From assembly GCA_910587075.1 (NCBI GenBank), contig CAJUKE010000017.1:1-62222 (forward strand): a DNA stretch of 62,222 bases. The letters run 5' to 3'. This DNA is from an uncultured Muribaculaceae bacterium (GTDB lineage Bacteria > Bacteroidota > Bacteroidia > Bacteroidales > Muribaculaceae). Made by a program: the position numbers and the translations under genes. Positions 55,062 through 62,129 of the stretch are shown here, in pieces. The notes below the pieces were generated by a model. It was not told the origin of the DNA. It ran no database searches and saw only the letters and a program-made list of their open reading frames with translations. Each line of letters opens with the position of its first letter. Position 1 is the stretch's first letter.

Positions 55062-55634
55062 ATGAGAATAGCAGTATACTGCTCGGCGCGCCGCAACATC
55101 GACCCGGCGTATGCCGACGACGCCCGCCGGCTGGGCCGGTGGATCGGTGAGAACGGCCACACGCTGGTGTACGGCGGCCTGGAGTACGGGCTGATGGACG
55201 AAGTGGCCCGAGCCGCCTCCGAAGCCGGGGCGAAAGTGGTCGGAGTGGTGCCCCAGAGCCGACTCCGCGACCAGCACCCGGCCAACACGCTGAGCATCGG
55301 CGTGGCGACCCTCCACGAGCGCAAGCAGACAATGGAGGAGAACGCCGACGTGTTCGTGGCCCTCGAAGGGGGGCTCGGAACCATCGACGAAATAGTGTCG
55401 GCATTGGTGTCGATGACCTTCTTCCGCTCCTTCCAGCCCATCGCCATGCTCAACCGCGACGGAATCTACACCCCGCTCAAGCAGCTCTTCGACACCCTCG
55501 CCGAGCACCGCCTCGCCGGGCCCCCAGCCACCGAGGCCGTAAGCTTCCTGCCCGACGCCGACGCGCTAATAGCCTTCCTCGAAGCGGAGGCTCGAAAACT
55601 GGCCGAAAACAACGAAACCCCGACCGAGAAATGA
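55062..55634 (+). CDS. LOG-family (TIGR00730-type) Rossmann-fold protein
   Basis: 190 aa. The LOG fold is shown by RIAVYCSARRNIDP, TLVYGGLEYGLMDEVA and LHERKQTMEENADVFVALEG. The family signature PGGxGTxxE is altered here: LEGGLGTIDE, with Glu in place of Pro. The catalytic Glu and GG remain. LOG proteins release free cytokinin-like bases from nucleoside monophosphates or act as nucleotide phosphoribohydrolases. It overlaps the PduO gene by 4 bases (ATGA). Confidence 0.88.
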   Translation: MRIAVYCSARRNIDPAYADDARRLGRWIGENGHTLVYGGLEYGLMDEVARAASEAGAKVVGVVPQSRLRDQHPANTLSIGVATLHERKQTMEENADVFVALEGGLGTIDEIVSALVSMTFFRSFQPIAMLNRDGIYTPLKQLFDTLAEHRLAGPPATEAVSFLPDADALIAFLEAEARKLAENNETPTEK

Positions 55635-56185
55635 AGATATACACCCGCACAGGCGACCGTGGCGCGACCTCGCTCGTAGGGGGCAAACGCGTCAGCAAAG
55701 CCTCGGAACGCCTCGAAGCCTACGGCACCATCGACGAACTCAACTCCCACATCGGACTGCTCAGAGCCGCTCCCGGACTCCCCACCGAGGCCGACCCGCT
55801 CCTGGAATATGTGCAGAACAAACTGTTCAACATCGGGGCATACCTCGCGACCGACAACAGCGCCGACCCGGAACTCACCCCCGCCGGACTCCCCGCCGAG
55901 GCTGCCGCCCGGCTCGAAGAAGCCATGGACCGCGCCGACGAGGAGCTCCCGCCCCTGCGCGCCTTCATACTCCCCGGAGGGTCGGAAGCCGGAGCGAGAG
56001 CCAACGTGGCCCGCGCCGTGTGCCGCCGCGCCGAGCGCCGCATCATCGCGCTCGCCCGCGAAGCCGCCGTGGCACCCGAGGTAACCGCCTTCGTCAACCG
56101 CCTCAGCGACTACCTCTTCACCCTCGGACGCCTCTGCAACCACCGCGCCGGCACCCCCGAGCCCGAGTGGCGCCAGGACCTCTGA
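55631..56185 (+). CDS. pduO: PduO-type cob(I)yrinic acid a,c-diamide adenosyltransferase
   Basis: 184 aa. The N-terminus KIYTRTGDRGATSLVGGKRV is the ATP-binding signature of PduO-type ATR, with RLEAYGTIDELNSHIGLLR next. The later RAVCRRAERRI and VNRLSDYLFTLGRL complete the five-helix bundle and cobalamin pocket. It adenosylates cobalamin for B12-dependent enzymes such as methylmalonyl-CoA mutase. Translationally coupled to the LOG gene. Confidence 0.94.
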   Translation: MKIYTRTGDRGATSLVGGKRVSKASERLEAYGTIDELNSHIGLLRAAPGLPTEADPLLEYVQNKLFNIGAYLATDNSADPELTPAGLPAEAAARLEEAMDRADEELPPLRAFILPGGSEAGARANVARAVCRRAERRIIALAREAAVAPEVTAFVNRLSDYLFTLGRLCNHRAGTPEPEWRQDL

Positions 56186-56425
56186 CCGCCGCCCCCGGGC
56201 TCCCGCCGACGACGCAGCCAGCGGCACCGGGAGAATCGCCGCTACCATCGGCACTTGTAGCGCGACCCGCATCGGCACGCTCACTGACTGGCGATAAAAA
56301 AATACCTGGCCGGATAATAAAACCCGCGCCCCGGCGTTATTGCTATAGCGCGCCGCGCCGCGGGATTCCGCCGCTGCCGTTAAACGTCACAATCTCAACT
56401 AATAAACCAAACAAAACCGATCATA

Positions 56426-56647
56426 ATGTACTGGACACTTGAACTGGCCTCCAAACTTGAGGACGCTCCCTGGCCCGCCACCCGCGAAGAGCTCATCGAC
56501 TACGCGCAGCGCTCCGGCGCCCCCCTCGAAGTAATCGAGAACCTCCAGGAAATCGAAGACGAGGGCGAAACCTACGAATCCATCGAAGACATCTGGCCCG
56601 ACTACCCCTCCAAAGAGGACTTCTTCTTCAACGAAGAGGAATATTAA
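56426..56647 (+). CDS. DUF2795-containing small protein
   Basis: 73 aa, strongly acidic, starting MYWTLELASKLEDAPWPATR. The first half has the DUF2795 helical pattern (REELIDYAQRSGAPLEVIEN) and the rest is acidic (EDEGETYESIEDIWPDYPSK), ending FFFNEEEY. It is a conserved Bacteroidetes small protein of unknown function. Its last 16 coding bases are repeated at 60251-60266, marking the edge of an inserted island. Confidence 0.8.
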   Translation: MYWTLELASKLEDAPWPATREELIDYAQRSGAPLEVIENLQEIEDEGETYESIEDIWPDYPSKEDFFFNEEEY

Positions 56648-57119
56648 TCACCACAGCGACATAAACAAAAGATAATCAATCGGATAAACAACGTATAGTT
56701 TGTTTTTCCGATTGATTTTTTGCGTTTTGGACAAGCAAATACAAACTTTCAATAGTGCAGACATTCCGAATGTTACAATTTGCCTCATCTCGCAAAATCG
56801 CATTTGTTTGTCTAAATGCGGTGATATTCGACCTTTGTGAGTATTGGCTTTCCCCTTGATTTTTATCCTCCTTTTTCCTCGGAATGTTTGTATCGTAAGA
56901 TAGATTCCGCAAAGAATAAGAGTATTCTTATAATTATGCCATATGGTCTTATTCCATTTGCCAAGTATTGACGTGACGTGACAAATAAGTTTGGCTAACT
57001 GTAAAATCCATATAATTTTAAATGTCTCACATATCTATGATACATCACCTATGCCTGCTGGATAGTTTCAAAATGCGACACTAACTTTAATAGTCAGTGC
57101 CGCATAAGATAGTCACGTT
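56648..57119. other. 472-base intergenic region at the island's left end
   Basis: It holds the terminator at 56674-56721 and one copy of the direct repeat at 56979-57002; otherwise it is AT-rich with no convincing coding sequence. A 78-codon minus-strand frame at 56676-56912 reads through the terminator and is not believed. Confidence 0.5.
56674..56721 (+). terminator. Intrinsic terminator after the DUF2795 gene
   Basis: AATCAATCGGA (56674-56684) pairs with TCCGATTGATT (56707-56717). An inner AAACAA/TTGTTT extends the stem, and a run of six T ends at 56721. Confidence 0.8.
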
Positions 57120-57488
57120 TTAAACTGGTTCGATATCCTCAATAAAGGGCGCCAATTTGATTAGAGGAATTCCATCTATTGTGAGGTTTTCAACCAGGGA
57201 CATAGGAGTTGGAAATACTGCTTTGCGTTCTGAAAATGTTTCATCAGAGAGTATCCCCTTTCCATCATTCAACAGATAGTATGTTTTCCCTTTATAGGAA
57301 AATTCCACATCATAGCCCATAACTACATAGTCGTAGAGCAGGACACCTTCACCTTTGGTCTTGTATCCTTCGTGATTCTCTCCGAAAAGAGATTTGTTGG
57401 GAGGGTACTTGCTGTTGAACGGATAGCCCATCAAGTCATAACCAACATAGGGTCTGGGGTCATTTTGAGATGTTACTTCACGGTTCAT
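57120..57488 (-). CDS. 122-aa immunity-like protein next to the toxin-like gene
   Basis: No family recognised. The protein is soluble and mixed alpha/beta in appearance (YVGYDLMGYPFNSKYPPNKS, VEFSYKGKTYYLLNDGKG), with no signal peptide. It overlaps the 133-aa toxin-like gene by 11 bases and follows it, the usual order for a toxin and its immunity protein. That role is inferred from position only. Confidence 0.5.
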   Translation of the reverse strand: MNREVTSQNDPRPYVGYDLMGYPFNSKYPPNKSLFGENHEGYKTKGEGVLLYDYVVMGYDVEFSYKGKTYYLLNDGKGILSDETFSERKAVFPTPMSLVENLTIDGIPLIKLAPFIEDIEPV

Positions 57489-57879
57489 AATTCCTTACTT
57501 TATCAAGAAGAGATTGTTTGTATGCGTCAAGGTTGTATGCCACATTCTTTACCTCTCCTTTGTCGTTTATGTAATGAATTGGCTTACCATCCTTCCATGG
57601 GTGATAGTGAGGACCCAAATTCTCATGATCAGTGGTATGGATTTCCCATTCTTTTTTGCCATCGGGTCCATACTTGGCTATAGCCTTAACATCTTTGCCA
57701 TCTTTATTGAAGACCGCGTAGATGCGATTAGGCGTATGGCTTTCTTCAGGAAGTTTTACGGAATCCTTTTTGTTTTTCTTTTGAACAATCTGAATGTCTC
57801 CGACACTTCCGGTTGTTTCCCATTTTCTGCCAAGCTCACTTTCGAGAGTTCCGTTAGCATGCGATCCGTTTGCGCCCAT
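57478..57879 (-). CDS. 133-aa polymorphic-toxin-like C-terminal domain
   Basis: It begins MGANGSHANGTLESELGRKW, a Gly/Asn linker that looks like the inside of a longer protein rather than a true start. It continues with NRIYAVFNKDGKDVKAIAKY, DGKKEWEIHTTDHENLGPHY and HPWKDGKP. The His/Asp-rich middle is what one sees in small domains that end polymorphic toxin or DUF4417 proteins. The gene overlaps DUF4417 by 26 bases in the +1 frame, next to an A7 run. Removing one A would fuse the two into one protein. Function inferred. Confidence 0.55.
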   Translation of the reverse strand: MGANGSHANGTLESELGRKWETTGSVGDIQIVQKKNKKDSVKLPEESHTPNRIYAVFNKDGKDVKAIAKYGPDGKKEWEIHTTDHENLGPHYHPWKDGKPIHYINDKGEVKNVAYNLDAYKQSLLDKVRNYEP

Positions 57880-58600
57880 TGCGAAGATTTTTTTGGTTAA
57901 TATTTTCGTAATAGACGCTTATGTCTTCCCTTTCGCCGGGGAGTTTGTCGCCATAGCGGATTATGAGTACCGGCTCAAGCACTCTCAACGCTTCTTCATA
58001 GCCCTTACGCCAGAGATATAAAGCGGCTGCGTTACCTTTGATCCCGTTACTGTTTATAGCAATAACAGACTTTTTGGGCAATCCTTTGAATGCGTATTCA
58101 TAGGAAGCTGGGGTTGACCACGTAACATTGGGAATCATAATAATCCCCATTTTTTGGAAAAACGCGGTAAGCGCTTTGTTCCACCAGGAGTTGCTGAAAC
58201 AGATGAAGGGGTTCATCCCTATTTTCTGTGAAAAATCGGGGCCTACGACGTACTTGAATTTTTTGAGCGGCTCAACATATCGTTGAGGGTTATGAAGAAT
58301 CCTCGCAAAATTTTTGTCCGCCTCATAGAAAACTACAAGAACGTCAGATGTCTTTTTGTTTACAACGTTACTAAAGGGCAACGCGATGGAAGGTAAATCC
58401 ACAGATTCTACTTTGTTGACCACTGGAATGGGGATGAGGTCAGCTGTGAAGCGAAGATCTGACAGGATATCTTGTTTGTTTAGTACAAGGTCCCCCGTAC
58501 GATATCCGGGACTTCGTTTCTTCTTTTCTGGGGGTATATGAGTAAGAGGGATGAAAGAATTATCCTCACACGCATCCTCTAACATAAAAAGATTCGTCAT
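57854..58600 (-). CDS. DUF4417 domain protein
   Basis: 248 aa. The DUF4417 pattern is clear: DLIPIPVVN, VVGPDFSQKIGMNPFICFSN, MGIIMIPNVTWSTPASYEYA, KGLPKKSVIAINSNG and ALRVLEPVLIIRYGDKLPGE. The last residues, KNLRNGRKRIAC, follow the A7 run and look like out-of-frame read-through. DUF4417 proteins are often on mobile elements; their activity is unknown to me. The ATG is at 58600, upstream of which lies the small-RNA candidate in the opposite direction. Confidence 0.75.
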   Translation of the reverse strand: MTNLFMLEDACEDNSFIPLTHIPPEKKKRSPGYRTGDLVLNKQDILSDLRFTADLIPIPVVNKVESVDLPSIALPFSNVVNKKTSDVLVVFYEADKNFARILHNPQRYVEPLKKFKYVVGPDFSQKIGMNPFICFSNSWWNKALTAFFQKMGIIMIPNVTWSTPASYEYAFKGLPKKSVIAINSNGIKGNAAALYLWRKGYEEALRVLEPVLIIRYGDKLPGEREDISVYYENINQKNLRNGRKRIAC

Positions 58601-58670
58601 TGAATTATCTTTTTAAGTTGTTGTTTACTGGCCATTTATATGGCGATTATGATATATATATGAGGATTGC

Positions 58671-58702
58671 CTTGCGTGTTTAGATAATTATCATTATCTT
58701 TG
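58671..58702 (+). promoter_or_regulatory. Promoter of the small-RNA candidate
   Basis: CTTG (58671-58674), 20 bases and TATCTTTG (58695-58702), an exact -7 match. No annotated gene lies directly downstream on this strand, only the short transcript unit ending at 58792. Confidence 0.6.
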
Positions 58703-58708
58703 CACACG

Positions 58709-58792
58709 CAATCCTTGTAATGGGATGGCACATGAACAACTTGCAAAACGTTCTACTGAGGCTCTACCTTTGCCGAGGTAGGGCTTCTTTTG
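58709..58792 (+). ncRNA. Small RNA candidate (about 84 nt) with promoter and terminator
   Basis: The promoter at 58671-58702 predicts a start near 58709. An intrinsic terminator follows: GAGGCTCTACCT (58758-58769) pairs with AGGTAGGGCTTC (58776-58787) with two G-U pairs and loop TTGCCG, then TTTT. A 24-codon frame from ATG 58732 (MNNLQNVLLRLYLCRGRASF then four residues) runs through the hairpin. It could therefore be a small peptide mRNA, a regulatory RNA, or a toxin-type peptide. Inference. Confidence 0.5.
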
Positions 58793-58815
58793 TGCCTTGT
58801 GTTTAAATTACTATT

Positions 58816-59943
58816 TCAAGACACACCTCCTTTCTTGTTGCTGATATACCGACTTTCATCGGAAGTGAATCGATATATTCCGGTTTCGTGCGAAAGTCTA
58901 CCAAGAACAATCCATTTATTAAGGTTGTTCTTGTGTGCCCACGCCGTATATTTATTTTGGATAACGAACGGATTCATGGTCACCATCGGAGCTATTTTCC
59001 AGCAATCTTCTGGAATAAGCCAGTTGGATGCAAAACTATCAGCTGCTGATTCTTGGGGATATTCAATTTCATCGCTGAAACTTTTAGTATCAATGTTTAA
59101 TTGGTGCTCAGACTCGGTTGTGTGGCCTAAGAAAATATGACCCAATTCATGCATCACTGTAAAAGCGAGATTGTCGATTCGATTGTATCGACCTGTAATG
59201 ACAATGTATGGAATCCCATCTTTTACAAAAGAGTAGCCATCAATTGACGCATGTTCAAGCTTTGACACCTTTGAAAGTACTATTCCGTACTTGCTGAAAA
59301 ACAAGCGCAGTTTTTCGTAGGTGTCACCAGTGTTTTCATGAAGCAGTTTAACGGCCCCTCTACAAACATCCTCTTTTGAAGTCAAATTGAATTTTCCGGC
59401 AGGAGTCCAAGACAATGCTTCAGCTTGAGCTTTTACAACCCATGTCGCAATCATTCTTTCATTGAGTCCTGTCTTTGCCGATTTCCTAAAACACTTGTTG
59501 GCAAGGTGAGAAAATGACGCACCAAGGTCCTTTGGAAATTCTATCCCGTAAATTTCTTTTAATGCTTTTAGTTTTTCCGCACCAGAAGCCCTTCCTTTGA
59601 TATGACCTCTCAGTAAAATTGATACGTTTACAATTTGGTCAATCTCGCGTAATATCGTATCCGTTTCCGCATTGCTGGCTGATCCAGATTCTAAACCTGC
59701 ACCTACTATGTCATATGCCAGTTGCATGTCAAGAAGCATTCGCGAACTAATGCCTAGCAATTCTTCCGCAGATTCAGCAAAGGGGAGGGAAATCTTGCGA
59801 CCGCCATTGAGTATTTCACTAAGATGGGAAGCAGAAATACCAATCGCTTTCGCAAATTCTTTTTGCGAAACCTTTCTTTCCTTAAGAGCCTCTTTGATTG
59901 AAGCCCCCGGAGGAGTCATTGGATGTGAAGGATTTGCTCCCAT
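58816..59943 (-). CDS. Cro/HTH (HigA-like) regulator fused to ImmA/IrrE metallopeptidase
   Basis: 375 aa. An N-terminal HTH of the HigA type (KERKVSQKEFAKAIGISASH with LSEILNGGRKISLPFAE) is followed by a linker (80-200) and an ImmA/IrrE zinc peptidase domain. That domain has MHELGHIFLGH (H265, E266, H269) and a downstream Glu context QESAADSFASNWLIP. Such proteins sense stress and cleave or antagonise repressors of mobile elements or toxin-antitoxin loci. No HigB-like toxin gene is next to it. It carries its own promoter and a palindromic operator. Confidence 0.88.
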   Translation of the reverse strand: MGANPSHPMTPPGASIKEALKERKVSQKEFAKAIGISASHLSEILNGGRKISLPFAESAEELLGISSRMLLDMQLAYDIVGAGLESGSASNAETDTILREIDQIVNVSILLRGHIKGRASGAEKLKALKEIYGIEFPKDLGASFSHLANKCFRKSAKTGLNERMIATWVVKAQAEALSWTPAGKFNLTSKEDVCRGAVKLLHENTGDTYEKLRLFFSKYGIVLSKVSKLEHASIDGYSFVKDGIPYIVITGRYNRIDNLAFTVMHELGHIFLGHTTESEHQLNIDTKSFSDEIEYPQESAADSFASNWLIPEDCWKIAPMVTMNPFVIQNKYTAWAHKNNLNKWIVLGRLSHETGIYRFTSDESRYISNKKGGVS

Positions 59944-59963
59944 TATTATTGTTTGATTTTTCA

Positions 59964-59982
59964 GTTCCCAAATATTGGGAAC
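59964..59982. promoter_or_regulatory. Palindromic operator of the HTH-ImmA gene
   Basis: GTTCCCAAATATTGGGAAC: 8-bp perfect arms around ATA. It sits at the predicted transcription start between the -7 box and the ATG at 59943, an ideal position for autorepression by the HTH domain of the gene product. Confidence 0.75.
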
Positions 59983-59993
59983 TTTTCTGTGCG

Positions 59994-60025
59994 CAAAGGT
60001 AATAACAATTCCTTAAACCTCCAAA
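59994..60025 (-). promoter_or_regulatory. Consensus promoter of the HTH-ImmA gene
   Basis: On the minus strand, TTTG (60025-60022), a 20-base spacer and TACCTTTG (60001-59994) match the Bacteroidetes consensus at all fixed positions. Confidence 0.8.
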
Positions 60026-60303
60026 TATTTTTTAACAAAACAATTCGCAACTGACAATTATAAGAATGCAACTGATTTTGAAAGCACTCAAAAGGTTGAA
60101 TAACAGGTAGATTTGTTTGTCCGAAACTTTTCTTTATCAGTGTCTTTTTTGTTTGACCAAGTGACAAGCGTTGACACAGATTGACAAATATGTTTGGCTA
60201 ACGGTCATCAAAAATCACTTAACTTATTGATTGTAGGGCTAAAGATTATACTTCAACGAAGAGGAACACCAACCCGCCTGACGGCAACCCAATAAAAGAC
60301 ATT

Positions 60304-60349
60304 CAATCGGACAAGCAACCCCGCGTTTGTTTGTCCGATTGCTTTCTTT
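60304..60349 (+). terminator. Second copy of the DUF2795-type terminator
   Basis: CAATCGGACAA (60304-60314) pairs perfectly with TTGTCCGATTG (60331-60341), followed by CTTTCTTT. Together with the repeat at 60251 it looks like the original 3' flank of the DUF2795 gene, now displaced by the island. Confidence 0.7.
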
Positions 60350-60420
60350 GAGGACGACTTTCTTAATCATTCATCCGATTGTCCGCATATTCCGTCATCC
60401 ATTCGCGAATGCGTTAGGTG

Positions 60421-61218
60421 TCAATCATCATCGTCGTCGTCATCGTCCACTATTTTGTAGAATTCGGCCTCGAACTCGATCTGGTGTTTGAAGAGGTCGC
60501 CACATAGCCCTTGCATACTGTCTAAAGTCGGATAGCGCTCCAGGAATAACAACTGCAGCATACGCCATGACTTGACTCCGAATTTCCCCAATACGCGCTC
60601 AAAGTTGGAGATTCTCAATGATGTCGTCATCCCCTCCTTCGTATATTTAAGTTGCAAACGGTTGCCGTCATAGCAGTCGTCAAGCTCCATCGTATATGGA
60701 AGCTTTCCTTTTAAGTCGAGGGAAGTTTTAAAAAATAGGTTGTGGTCAGACGCATTATTAAAATAATCCGCCTGACGCGCCATGTAGGTGTTCCACAACT
60801 CCCCGAGCACGTCGGCCCGCTCGCCGGGGAGCACGACTCCCGAATGGCCCCCGGTCCAGTCGAAGTCCGGAATCGCTCGTGACAGGGACTTTGAGTCGAG
60901 TATCGGATATGCGTCCGGGTTGACCATCACGTCAAAGTCCAAATCACAATATCTGGTTGGCCGGTCGCGCCAAGACCAGTCGTCGTCTTGATAGGGATCG
61001 GAGGTAATGGTGCCCCGCGCCACGATTCCGGTTTGGCCATAGCCAACTTTAAGCATATAAAATATGTCGCCTTTGCGCACTTGGTCATAATCCCAGACAG
61101 ACCAGTTCATACCGGTAACATCATTGTTTGCCAAGGCACATTTCTCCAAGTCCTTGAGGAACCGTACCATCGTGTATGAGGAAAAGCCCGGATTCCATTT
61201 CAATATCACAACACTCAT
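60421..61218 (-). CDS. EVE/PUA-like domain protein with poly-Asp tail
   Basis: 265 aa from ATG 61218 (TTG at 61224 rejected). The first 140 residues have the EVE-like pattern: ILKWNPGFSSYTM, YDQVRKGDIFYMLKVGYGQT, GIVARGTITSDPYQDDDWSW and a W-rich end ADVLGELWNTYM. EVE domains bind modified nucleotides and often serve in restriction or defence. The C-terminal 125 residues are unrecognised. The last eight codons are all Asp (GAC/GAT repeats), a trinucleotide repeat that could vary in length. Confidence 0.55.
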   Translation of the reverse strand: MSVVILKWNPGFSSYTMVRFLKDLEKCALANNDVTGMNWSVWDYDQVRKGDIFYMLKVGYGQTGIVARGTITSDPYQDDDWSWRDRPTRYCDLDFDVMVNPDAYPILDSKSLSRAIPDFDWTGGHSGVVLPGERADVLGELWNTYMARQADYFNNASDHNLFFKTSLDLKGKLPYTMELDDCYDGNRLQLKYTKEGMTTSLRISNFERVLGKFGVKSWRMLQLLFLERYPTLDSMQGLCGDLFKHQIEFEAEFYKIVDDDDDDDD

Positions 61219-61285
61219 ATTCAAATAACTTTGATTCGTTAATTAATGAAAGATACTTATAATTGGGCGATTAGCCCCTGAAACG

Positions 61286-61293
61286 CAAAGTTA
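61286..61293 (-). promoter_or_regulatory. -7 element of the EVE-like gene
   Basis: The minus strand reads TAACTTTG, an exact TAnnTTTG, 68 bases before the ATG. A weak TGTG lies 20 bases upstream (61317-61314). Confidence 0.55.
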
Positions 61294-61496
61294 ATAAAAT
61301 ACCTCGGACCGCCCACACTTTTACCCAGCGAAGCCGCAAAAAAGTTGCCGCGAAGAAATACATCCTGCCAACCGCCCAAACTGCAGGTGAAGCCGATGTA
61401 GGTAACTGTTGAGATTCTTAGCAGGCCGTGACGCGTCAGTTGACGCGAACATTATCGCATCGGGAACGTTGGAATAAGTAGAAATTTATTAGCAAT

Positions 61497-62129
61497 ATGC
61501 GCGATTCGATTATAAAAGGCGCCGTCGCGGCGCTTTCGATATTATTCAGTATCATGAGTATGAATGGCAAGACTTCGTATCTCTTCCTGGCTCCGGGAGT
61601 CGAGGAAGTGGAGGCCACGGCTACTGTGGACGCCCTGCGCAGGGCTTCTATGGATGTGGTGACGGTGGCAGTGGGCGACAATCCCCAGGTAAAGGGCGCC
61701 ACGGGGCAGATCCTCGTGGCCGACTCAATCATATCCCAGGTCAACACCACGGATGCCGACTGGCTTATCATTCCAGGCGGAGATCCGGGCGCGCAGAATC
61801 TGGCGGCCAACGGCGAATTAAGAAATATGATCCTGGAGCATGCGGGAAAGAACGGCCGCATAGCCTCAATATGCGCCGGGCCGGCCGTGGTACTCGCACC
61901 CCTTGGCGTGCTCAGAGGCAAGAAAGCCACCTGCTATCCCGGCCTCGGGGACGCCATCACCGCTAATGGCGGTGAATACGTCAGGCAAACCGTCGTGGTC
62001 GAGCCACGCCTGATAACATCCGAAGGTCCGGGCACCACCCTCCCCTTCGCCATAGCTATCATCCAAGCCACTAAGGGGCAGACAGCGGCCGACACCGTCG
62101 CCTCGGGTATGCTCGTCAACCACCACTGA
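61497..62129 (+). CDS. DJ-1/PfpI family protein with N-terminal hydrophobic segment
   Basis: 210 aa. The DJ-1 core starts at about 25 (TSYLFLAPGVEEVEATATVD) and has the nucleophile elbow IASICAGPAVVLAPLG with Cys127; the Glu of GVEEVE is the usual partner. ICAGPA is the context of YajL/DJ-1 proteins. The first 21 residues (IIKGAVAALSILFSIMS) are hydrophobic and unusual. Either it is exported or membrane-tethered, or translation really starts at ATG 61560. Second DJ-1-fold protein in the window, not closely similar to the one at 2527. Confidence 0.85.
   Translation: MRDSIIKGAVAALSILFSIMSMNGKTSYLFLAPGVEEVEATATVDALRRASMDVVTVAVGDNPQVKGATGQILVADSIISQVNTTDADWLIIPGGDPGAQNLAANGELRNMILEHAGKNGRIASICAGPAVVLAPLGVLRGKKATCYPGLGDAITANGGEYVRQTVVVEPRLITSEGPGTTLPFAIAIIQATKGQTAADTVASGMLVNHH

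Larger units (their letters stand above)
56626..60266. mobile_element. AT-rich genomic island bounded by 16-bp direct repeats
   Basis: CTTCAACGAAGAGGAA occurs at 56626-56641 (3' end of the DUF2795 gene) and again at 60251-60266. Both copies are followed by a diverged terminator that shares CAATCGGA ... TCCGATTG. A second direct repeat, TTTGGCTAAC within a longer match, is at 56979-57002 and 60182-60205. The DNA between is AT-rich against a GC-rich chromosome and encodes DUF4417, toxin-like, immunity-like and HTH-ImmA proteins. No integrase is present, so it is either mobilised in trans or degraded. Confidence 0.6.
59944..60420. other. 477-base intergenic region at the island's right end
   Basis: It contains the HTH-ImmA operator and promoter, the direct repeats at 60182-60205 and 60251-60266 and the terminator at 60304-60349. 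No credible gene was found; a 68-codon minus frame at 59961-60167 overlaps the promoter. Confidence 0.6.

Noticed and set aside
56676..56912. 78-codon minus-strand frame
   Set aside because: It reads through the intrinsic terminator of the DUF2795 gene and has no promoter or recognisable features.
59961..60167. 68-codon minus-strand frame, considered as a HigB-type toxin upstream of the HTH-ImmA gene
   Set aside because: It has no RelE/HigB pattern and overlaps the consensus promoter and operator of the HTH-ImmA gene.
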